Assembly: GCA_012861695.1 (NCBI GenBank)
Contig: JAAOOA010000086.1
Location: forward strand, 3,459,793 to 3,523,792
Source of the DNA: Trematomus loennbergii
Taxonomy: Eukaryota > Chordata > Actinopteri > Perciformes > Nototheniidae
DNA: 64,000 nucleotides
Direction: 5' to 3'
The position numbers were made by a program, and so were the translations under genes. Positions 54,277 to 64,000 of this stretch are shown piece after piece. Every line of letters starts with the position of its first letter. Position 1 is the first letter of the stretch. The notes beneath the pieces were generated by a model. The model did no database searches. It saw only the letters and a list, made by a program, of their open reading frames with translations, and had not been told where the DNA came from.

Positions 54277-56088
54277 TATAGGCTGTAAAGACTAACTCAC
54301 ACACTCTGAACAAGATGGCTGTTAATGTTGTCTATCAATAAATGTGTGTTTTTTATGATAAGAAAGGGAAACTCCACCCACAAAAACAGACTGACGGGGC
54401 TTCTGTTGTTTTTTTATTCCTGGTGATAACAGGATGAACGTAGAGGATGTGACTTTGATAACAAACGGATTCAGTCGGTGACTCAGGATCTCTGGTTTTG
54501 GTGTAAGTCCCTCAGAATCAATTAAAAAAAGGATATATTTTGTGTCTAAATGTATATTAATATTGGTTATGTGTGTTATTTTTAGAGCGTTGTTCACATG
54601 CTGTATGATGATAATAAAGTCATTTCTACTTGAACGGCATTTGTGGTCCATATGTGCGTTTTTTTTCAATTGTAGTTGTAAGGACAAACCAGATTACCAA
54701 ATTAGGAAAGCAGACCATTTTTCAGCAATTTATAGGGTTTTGGTCCAATGAGAGTCCATGAGAAATAATCAAATAAATATTGATTGCCCTTTAGAGTAAC
54801 ATCGAACCCTCAGAACTGTTTAAACCATGACCACGATCGTACCAGATTTGATCTATTTTCCCGCTAAACTTAACAATGTAGTAACTTTAACCCATAAAGG
54901 ATCTTTTCCTGAACTTCAACAAGTTGTCTTTGTGCTTTACCACGACAAGAGCTTAACCAGAACATTGTCAGATTATAGAACAAAGGTATTGTTCAAAAGT
55001 GATTAGTAATGTTTCTGGAAGGCACAATAAATAATGTTGTATAAGCCGAATCAGCCAAAACCATGTAAAATAAAATTGGATTATGGTTAAAGCCGGAAAT
55101 CTGTTTTGTGTCTTCTTCTTCACTACAACTGTTCTGACATCACTCTCTGTGTCAAAAGGAAACACTACATCCAGAGAACTACAAATGACAAAAGATCTGT
55201 ACTATACAAACAGCAATGAGGAGAGAATGATGCTAACTTTAAATAGCATTGACATCAGGTTTATAACACTCAAATGGTGCCTAAAAGAAGCGTGTAGGTC
55301 CAGAAGCGGACTGGGAGAAAGGCAAACGTTTTGCCAGAAAACAGCCACACCTTTCCAACATTTTCCACAAACTCAATAGTTCGGTACAGCTAATCATAAT
55401 TTGTTCAGAAATGTCTTATCGATGCCTGAGGACATGGCAACAAATAAAAGCTGCTGGCCATGAAATTATTTTATTATTGAAGGGATATTTTATTTGGAGT
55501 ATAAGTTAATAAAATGTATTTGATTTGATGTTGACTGTGTATATTGAAGCAGAATCTAAAAGCATGTCGAGGTCAATCAAACAGCCAACTTACATGTGAG
55601 GCTCTATCCTGAGCCATGAGATGGAGAAATGAGCAGAATACATCTTTCAGGAAAACTGCCAATAACCATGAGTCAAAACTTTAAATCTTTCCCTTTATTT
55701 CGACTCAAACGACCCACAACAACCAAAGAGATGTCTTTATAACCACAGAAACGTGTTTGACTAGTTTATAAAGCAACAGAAACTTCCTTTGAATTCCTCG
55801 AAAGAGGCACAATGTTAAAAAAAAAGCTCTCTTAATCGAAAACACACGTTTTAACTTTCTTTCCCTGAATATATCTTGTTTAGTCACAAATGGCATGTAA
55901 GCAGGACACTCTTAACAGATGTTTTTACTTTAAAACACATGTTTAGTAATTGGATTTAAGCTACAAATTAGCATTTTTAGATAAACAGTGGATCAAATGA
56001 TGGCGTAATGTGGACGGGTCGGTCTTCTGAGCCCACAGAGAGTGATTACTCAACTCTGTAGCTCTATGGAGATCTCATTCAAATGTAA
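54277..56088. other. Non-coding stretch
   Basis: AT-rich, unique-looking DNA. Short frames lack domains. No gene or RNA recognised. Confidence 0.45.
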
Positions 56089-56906
56089 AGGTCCCATGTC
56101 ATGCTTTTCTGGTTATTACCCGTCCCCTTGTGTGTTATGTAGCTTTTTGTGCATGTAAACGGTCTGCAAAGTCACAAACCCTCAAAGTACACCCTGTAGC
56201 GAGTAAAACTCTAACACAGAAAAGACCTGCCTATGCTGCCCCAGAACGCCTCGTTGGACATTTCTCTTTTTCCATTTGTTTCTTCCTGGTCATAGTGACG
56301 TAACGGTCATAGTGACGACCAATCCGCGGAGCTCCTCACACACACACCACTCACCTTATCTTTTCTCAGCCACGGTACTCCGCGGAGCTTCGCCGGCACA
56401 CACACTCACTCAGCCTTATCTTTTCTCAGCCGTGGCTACGAGGATCCCCGCACACACAGGTGTTCAGGCTGAATTCCGCGGTGTCTCGCTGTCTCACAGA
56501 CCCCATGCAGCAACCAGGAAACGACACCAGTAATCCAGCTCACACTGTCCGCTCCTCGATCCTCAAAGGGCGGAGCAGCGAGCCCCGCAACGTCCCGCCA
56601 ACACGGCACCCAGGCATCTCATCTGTTTGTCATTACTGGTGTCATTTTCTGGTTGCTAACAAACGCCATTGTAACACATAAACACTGATGTTCAGCTGTA
56701 ACGGTGGTGGACTCATCAGAACAGAGTGGGCGAGCTGACCAATCAGAGCACAACAAGCCGTTTAGGACAGAGAGTGAATACACATACTATACAGAGATGC
56801 TGTATGAAAAAAACAATGTGATTTTGGAACCTTGAACAATCTAAAATCGATTCTAGTAGACCTCAACAATGGAATTATGATCAGTAGAAATGGCCATGTC
56901 ATTTAA
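56089..56906 (+). mobile_element. Teleost TTAA-family MITE, long copy (~0.8 kb)
   Basis: The left end AAAGGTCCCATGTCATGC and the right end GGCCATGTCATTTAA are inverted. The TGCATGTAAACGGTCTGCAA signature is at 56150, and GACCAATCAGAGCACAACAA near 56740 matches the interior of the 37910 copy. It contains an internal direct repeat (CTTATCTTTTCTCAGCC at ~56356 and ~56415). No coding capacity is credible. Confidence 0.75.
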
Positions 56907-58508
<1,602 letters not shown>

Positions 58509-58858
58509 GGGAACATGTCAGAAGAAAAAGTCCTGTTTGTCTGAATTTAATGGACATTTGGCTGGTGGCACCCACAAGAGTTGAAGATACTTTCTATAAA
58601 GAGAAAACATAAAGAGAGTCCTATCCTTCATCTTTTTCTTTAAGATAAGCAGTTGCCTTATTTTAAACCTCTATGATTTATCATTTGTGTGTACTGCACA
58701 TAGAAATGATTAATATGAAAAAAAATGTCACAGACCTACTGTAAGATTACGATTGGTAAAGCCAATCCAACTCATAAAAGACAGTATGACACCATTCTTG
58801 CATAATCAACCTGAATTCGAGCCTTCCTCTAATTTTCCCATAAGATTGTGCTCATTGT

Positions 58859-58882
58859 GCCGATTCAACATGTTGAATCGGC
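58859..58882. repeat. Perfect 24-bp palindrome
   Basis: Centred on TTCAACATGTTGAA and extending to GCCGA...TCGGC without a mismatch. It lies just left of a Harbinger-like terminal fragment. Confidence 0.95.
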
Positions 58883-58929
58883 CGCGGGAGGCATCGGGAG
58901 GTGTGAAAAGGTGCCGTAAAGAGACGACG

Positions 58930-59022
58930 GTGCGGGACACACCAACCTGAGTAGGGCGCCGTGAATGCCCGACTGCCTCTGACGGCCTCTGACTCCCAAA
59001 ATCGGGTTGGTGTGTAGCCAGC
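58930..59022. mobile_element. Harbinger-like terminal hairpin fragment
   Basis: GCGGGACACACCAACC and GGTTGGTGTGTAGCC are inverted ~75 bp apart and resemble the GACACACCA termini of the elements at 24451 and 50264. No target duplication is visible. Confidence 0.5.
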
Positions 59023-59036
59023 TTAAAAGGGGTAAA

Positions 59037-59505
59037 TGAATAATCTTTTTTCTCAAAGCAATGATAAACCTGTGAGATGGATGTAGAAAAGTCAGAATTA
59101 ATATAGAATTTTTTTATTTTAAAGTAAATTCAGATTGAACATAGTAAAAAAATGTAAATGATTGTGTCCGTCCAAAAAATAACATTACTTATAGTGAAAA
59201 CCACCCTTGAAGGATGGGATAGTAGACTAAAAGCTTTAGGAATCCAAACTATAACGTATAATAAGTACCCTGTATCAAGATTGATGTAAAACAAGTGACA
59301 TTTGACCTTTTAGAGAGGTTTAGCAAAAACCACCTCTGGGATTTGGGTGGATTTGCCATATCTCTGGCCCCCCTCGGTCGATTTTGATGATTGACACCTC
59401 TTTTGAACCGTTAGAGCCAATAGATTCGAAGGGAAGTTCCTCAAATCCATCTAAACATTACCATTGAGGAGTGAGAGTGATGCGCACGCAGTTTCTCCAA
59501 AACAG
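59037..59505. repeat. Dispersed repeat R1, copy 3
   Basis: Matches 874-1352 along its whole length in the same order and orientation, with small indels (for example in the CCACCTCTGGGATTTGGGTG block). Unlike copy 1 it is not joined to the long-TIR element, so it marks the likely pre-insertion sequence GAATAATCTTTTTTCTC. Confidence 0.8.
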
Positions 59506-59907
59506 GAAGCTGGGTTGTAGCTCTCATAGCAGCTAATATGAAATCTCCGTTTTTGACAACGGCGGGGGGCGGCGCCAGAGATTTTCTTTTGGGGTGCTGT
59601 GGGGTACCTTGACGTTTCATAGAGGGTGCTCAAACATGTAGGGTTTCCCATTAATGTACCGGTCGCTACAGTGGAATTTTCTACTGCAACACTCCCCACA
59701 CGCACATACACAGTACACCCGCGACTGTTACAATGAAGGCTCGATAATCAGCTCACGGCATATAGGTGTAAGCAAGGGTAAAGTGCTATTTTTATAAGTG
59801 GGGGGTGGACCATCCTCTAGGGGGGTCCGGGGGCATGCTCCCCCGGGAAGATTTGTTTTTAAATATTGAAGTTAAAAGCATCAATCTGGTGCACTTTGAG
59901 AGCAACA
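59506..59907. other. Non-coding stretch
   Basis: A G-rich patch GGGGGGTCCGGGGGCATGCT lies near 59820. No gene recognised. Confidence 0.35.
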
Positions 59908-60292
59908 TTAAAGGTGGGGTAGGTAATTTTGGAGAAACCAGCTCGAGTGTGCTAGAATTTGAAAATACACAGCCGGAAAAAATCTGCCACTTCCTTACAG
60001 AGCCCCTCCTCCAACACACACAAACGCGCACATGACCAATGAGGGCACAAGATAAGTTTGTGCACAGATGGAAGGCTGACAGGCAGGTAGGCCATCCAGT
60101 TATTTAGCCGGGCCGGCTAAAATGATTGGTCGTGCTTTTTACAGTATTACGGCTTCCACAGGTGAATTTTATGGATTTTTTGTCAAAGCACTTAAGATAT
60201 TCATTGCTATCGGGATGTTAAGAGCATTCCATGGAATATAACAAAAAGTGTATCTCGAGCCGGTTTCTCAAACTTACCTACCCTACCTTTAA
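59908..60292. mobile_element. TTAA-target MITE, 377 bp (copy 2)
   Basis: Element 59912-60288 starts AGGTGGGGTAGG and ends CCTACCCTACCT, with TTAA on both sides. It is the reverse-orientation sister of 27023-27400 with near-identical length and interior (GAAGGCTGACAGGCAGGTAG, GCCATCCAGTTATTTAGCC). Confidence 0.92.
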
Positions 60293-61049
60293 GAGATCTA
60301 TGGATACATCTCTCAACACCCATATGAAACAGAACTGTAAACAGATTTACTTTTTCTTTATGGATATTTTACAAATCACTCCCCTTTTAAACTGTATTCT
60401 TGTTTTACTGTCATATAGTATTTCACACCTGTTTTTCATTTATTACTCTTATATTACTATCTGACATCACATACATCGTAGCATTAAAGTTCACAGTTTA
60501 TTTATAATTAAAAAAGTAAAAACATTTATTTTTATTTTTTATAAATAATAAAAAACGTGTTTATTGGGGGAGGGCAGGCATGTCAAATGGGCGGGCCTGG
60601 CCCTCCCACAGCGCCGGGTCTGTGCAGGTGAGTGGTGAAATGATGTAGTGGTGAAATTATGTTGTGGTTTTATTTCATTGGAAGTTAGCTTAGCAATGGT
60701 TCCCTTCAAGAAGAAGCTTTTGATTTTCTTTTGGGGTGTTTGGGATTGGTCAAAGGATGTTTGTTTTTAAATCTGTTCTCACTGAGTCTGTACTTGTTCA
60801 TGGTAGAGTTTCTCTAGGGTCAGATAGCACTGCATTTTGCTTTGTGCTTTTGTTTGTGTGTTTCAATTGGTGATATAGTTTTGTTTCTGGTGTTTTTAAT
60901 TTGGTTAACTTTCAACTGGGAGAGGACCCAACCCTTCACTACCATAGAGAATAATTGGTCCTATGGATGGATTCCAGTCATTTAAACCAGGTTTCAATGT
61001 AAATTTGACTTTTCATTGCGTAGAATGCCCTTCGTGCTTTCTCTCTCAG
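60293..61049. other. Non-coding stretch
   Basis: AT-rich. Part may be the 3' region of the LINE fragment that follows on the minus strand. No gene recognised. Confidence 0.35.
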
Positions 61050-61720
61050 TTCATTTATTGGAAGTGGAACTTATTTCAAGCCTAGATTGTTTTATTCTGT
61101 ACCGTTTTCTACCTAATGTGAAGTTATTTATGTTTCTCTGAACTGGATCTATTTGGAAGATCATTTTCTTTGTCTTGTTTACTGCCAGGGCCCAGGTCCG
61201 GCCTGTTGCAGCAGGTCTGCTGTAATCATAGTTCTGTAGGAGACAGCAAAACCAGGTCATCTGCGTAGTGCAGGAGTTTGATTTCTGAGTCATCTAGAGT
61301 GAGGCCAGGTTCTTCAGAAGTCTCTAGGATAGTGGCTAATTCATTGAAATAGATGTTAAATAGAATTGGACTCATACAGCAGCCATGTCTCACTCCATGC
61401 TTCTGTGAGAAAAATGTTGTTCTTTTGTTGCATTTGTTATAGCGCACTTATTGCTTGTGTACATTGATTACATTATGTCATGTTTTACCCCTACATCTGA
61501 TTCAATAACTTTGTAAAAAAGACCATTGTGCCAAATAGAATGGAAAGCTTTTTTGAAATCTATGAAGCATGCAAATATCTGGTCACTGTTTTGGGACGTG
61601 TCATGTGTTTGTTAATTGAGGTATGTACTGAAGTGTGGTGTTTTGGTATAAATCCAATTTGACTTTTACTCAAGACATTGTAAAGAAGTGTATGAGTCTG
61701 GAATAATACATGTATAAAAG
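61050..61720 (-). mobile_element. Second LINE fragment (reverse transcriptase)
   Basis: Minus-strand pieces in changing frames read SQIGFIPKHHTS, IDFKKAFHSIWHNGLFYKVI, GVRHGCCMSPILFNIYFNEL, LLHYADDLVLLSPTEL and RTWALAVNKTK. These are reverse-transcriptase blocks in the correct order with the catalytic YADD. It differs in sequence from the 45804 LINE, so it is a separate family, possibly of the I/Nimb group. Endonuclease and ends are missing. Confidence 0.8.
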
Positions 61721-63577
61721 AGTGGGCAGTGAAGTCCTTACATGATTCAGTATTTTGTAAATATAGATGGTTAAATCAGAGCTTTTTAGCTCTTAGTTTT
61801 GCAGCACACTGTTATATTGATTCAGTCTCTCTTTCCAAAAACAAATAATAAATGCAGCTTTATTTATACTGTATTTTTTTGAATTAGTGGCAACTCAACA
61901 TTTCAAACCCAAACCTTTTTATCAGTCACATAATCCAAACTTTTACTGATCAAATTATAAACAGATTTCGCAATCAAAAACATAATTTTGCAGCAAAACC
62001 AAATAAGCTGCTTGAATATTTTGCAACAAGTTGGATTTTTTAAAATTTGAAATCAAATGAGCTTTGGCCAAGTATGTGAACAAGTTTGAGGAATTTGACA
62101 TTCCAGTGAAATCTATGATGAAAGCCAATTTGTTATGATGGATTATCAGTAATCATTTCAAAGTGACACAGAGACATTGGATTAACCTTCAGCAGCGTTT
62201 TGCGTTTTAATGCCCTTGAACACAACTTTTGATCAGAAAACAGCAAAGGTAAGAGATATTTGCCGTTTTGGCCCCGTAAAGTGAAGTTCTGTGTTGTCTT
62301 TCCTGGCTTTCACTGCCGTGACTTTTGGTCGCACAGTGATGATACTTATACCATTGGAATCTGTGGAATCACACGAATTTCGGGAGGAAATGCATTGTCT
62401 AGTTCTTTTTCAAATTGGTTTATTTTGACCTTTTTTAGTTTATTATAGAAAACGATTGAGGGCAGCCGTTTGTGACGAGACAAAACACATACAAAAACTA
62501 AATGCATTTTTCTTAAATGACTTTATTTATATATAAAAAAATGCAATCTACAACAGAAAAACATGACGCTAAATGAAACATTGAGATCACATTAAGACTA
62601 CATCATCGTGTTCCATGGCGAGGGATCGCCTAGCATCGAGCGGACGTGAAACTCGGCGCCACATCACGACTACGGCGTGCGATGAAAAAAATACGATTTT
62701 GATAACTTTTCATCGCCCATGTCCTGAGAATTTGTAGTCGATCACATAAAATCCCTAGGAGGAGTTTGTTAAAGTACGGAGGGCGATAAATAATCCATCG
62801 ATATCAATAATGTAGCGAGCAACCTACTGTCATGATTTCGGACCCTTGTTCTGTGCTTTGCAGGTCGTTTTCCCTGTTATGTGTGTGTTTGGCAGGGTCT
62901 TCGCCGACCTCTGGTCTCAGACCCTAATTACTCATGCTGTTATTTACACCTCCTGCTTCTCCAGCTGCTCACACTTTAAGATCTTTATGTCAGATACTGA
63001 TATTAAATCAGAATCCAGATTAGTTTAATTCAACTGAGACGGCACTGTCATCTGCAGCTGGAGGTGCTCTGCAGGCCGGGAACCCCCCCACTGCTCCATC
63101 ATAGTGGGTGATGGAAATGTAACAGAATGACAATCAAACTATCTGAAACACGCTGTATATGAGTAACTATAGTGTGTTTCTTGCCTTTTTTCTATCATTT
63201 CATAATTCAAAAATGATGTCACAGGTTCATGAAGTTTTCAACCACTTTACTGATGTAAACTTTACTGTAACTTGGTGCTTTTCCGTCCTATCTTTTTTTT
63301 CACAATTTCTATTTGCACATAAAACACGTAAAGTTGAAACACAGTTAATTGGATTATATATATTGTTATACTTGGCTAAGGTGGAAAAGTTTGCGTATGG
63401 AAGTGTAATGGAAACAGACTTAGCTAACTTAGCTAGCTTGGCTAATTTAGCTAACTAAAAATATTCTTCTCATGGCTCCAGTCTACACTGATCTGATCTG
63501 ATCTGTAAGCTTTGTACAAACAACTTAATGAAATGTCAGATTTCCATCAAGCTTTTTATATTGTTTTCTTACTGTCT
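61721..63577. other. Non-coding stretch
   Basis: AT-rich DNA without a recognisable exon or RNA. TAGCTAACTTAGCTAGC repeats lie near 63420-63455. Confidence 0.4.
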
Positions 63578-63685
63578 GGCGCTCTTTCTGATGCTCTTTC
63601 TGGCGCTCTTTCTGGCGCTCTTTCTGGTGCTCTTTCTGGCGCTCTTTCTGGCGCTCTTTCTGGCGCTCTTTCTGGCGCTCTTTCT
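63578..63685. repeat. 12-bp minisatellite (GGCGCTCTTTCT)9
   Basis: Nine tandem 12-bp units over 108 bp with only two variants (GATG and GGTG at the unit start). Because 12 is divisible by three, a frame across it encodes a repeated GALS tetrapeptide, but there is no support for translation. Confidence 0.97.
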
Positions 63686-63802
63686 AATCTTTTCTTGTTG
63701 AAACCTCTTCTTCTGTGGTGTTAACGACAGGAGACAGGGAGCAACCTATTGGTCACCTGATTAAACAACCTATAAACAACTCCTTATCACATTACCCTAG
63801 TT

Positions 63803-64000
63803 CAGTGGTCACCAACCAGTCGATCGCAATTGTGGTGCGAGTAGATCGCACACCGTTAAAAAAAAAGAAAAGGTAACAAAAGAAAGAAAAGTAAAAAAGT
63901 GTTTAGATGTAAGCCTATCATCCACCACCCCCGTTAGCAGGTGCCACTTGATTGACAGGGAATTGAGACATTCCCTGTCGCTCCCAAAGATAATTGACTG
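63803..64000 (+). mobile_element. hAT-like element, left end, runs off the window
   Basis: CAGTGGTCACCAACCAGTCG followed by AGTAGATCGC is a recognisable vertebrate hAT-type terminus. The other end is outside the window, so no duplication can be checked. Confidence 0.55.

Noticed and set aside
63578..63685. CRISPR-like array
   Set aside because: Contiguous 12-bp units without spacers in a vertebrate genome: a minisatellite.

Overview
The window is animal nuclear DNA, almost certainly from a ray-finned fish. It is gene-poor and AT-rich, has very long (CA)n microsatellites, and is packed with transposon families typical of teleosts: hAT, PIF/Harbinger, TTAA-target MITEs, a Ty3/Gypsy LTR element and jockey/L2-type LINEs. 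I see no bacterial operon, CRISPR array, rRNA gene or convincing tRNA gene.

The only host gene I can support is on the minus strand at about 8.8-12.0 kb. It is a zhx2-like gene (zinc fingers and homeoboxes) with two C2H2 fingers near the N terminus followed by homeodomains. As assembled it is interrupted by three frameshifts, each equal to one missing base, and its second homeodomain is badly eroded. An intron acceptor precedes the main coding exon at 12017. A possible extra C-terminal coding exon lies 2.3 kb downstream, at 6.3-6.5 kb.

Layout: 0-6 kb is layered mobile DNA (a long-TIR element, a dispersed repeat, and a hAT transposon carrying a nested TIR element). 6-12 kb is the zhx2-like gene. 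12-19.5 kb is non-coding, with a purine tract, a MITE copy, a piggyBac-like relic and an (AC)80 array. 19.5-23.4 kb is an LTR retrotransposon bounded by a 5-bp duplication. Its 5' LTR holds an 801-bp hAT element with a BED-finger remnant, and its integrase and half of the 3' LTR are replaced by a perfect palindrome. 24-28 kb holds Harbinger-type and TTAA MITEs. 29.4-31.4 kb is a 2-kb polypurine tract with a perfect RFX X-box just upstream. 32.6-34.4 kb is a complete 1.8-kb long-TIR element. 36-40.4 kb holds Harbinger relics, one with a Myb-like accessory ORF fragment. 45.8-50 kb is a decayed LINE with a degenerate 2A-like motif. 50.1-50.9 kb is a MITE with a Harbinger-type element inserted in it. 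51.2-54.3 kb holds a candidate conserved non-coding element, purine-rich DNA and CA arrays. 56-60.3 kb holds more MITEs, and 61-61.7 kb a second LINE fragment. The last kilobase has a 12-bp minisatellite and the start of another hAT element.

I do not see a clearly new biological system. The most informative content is the set of nested insertions whose empty sites are preserved in sister copies inside the same window, the palindrome at the LTR-element deletion junction, and the eroded zhx2-like gene. All family assignments rest on motif recognition by eye; no database search was possible.
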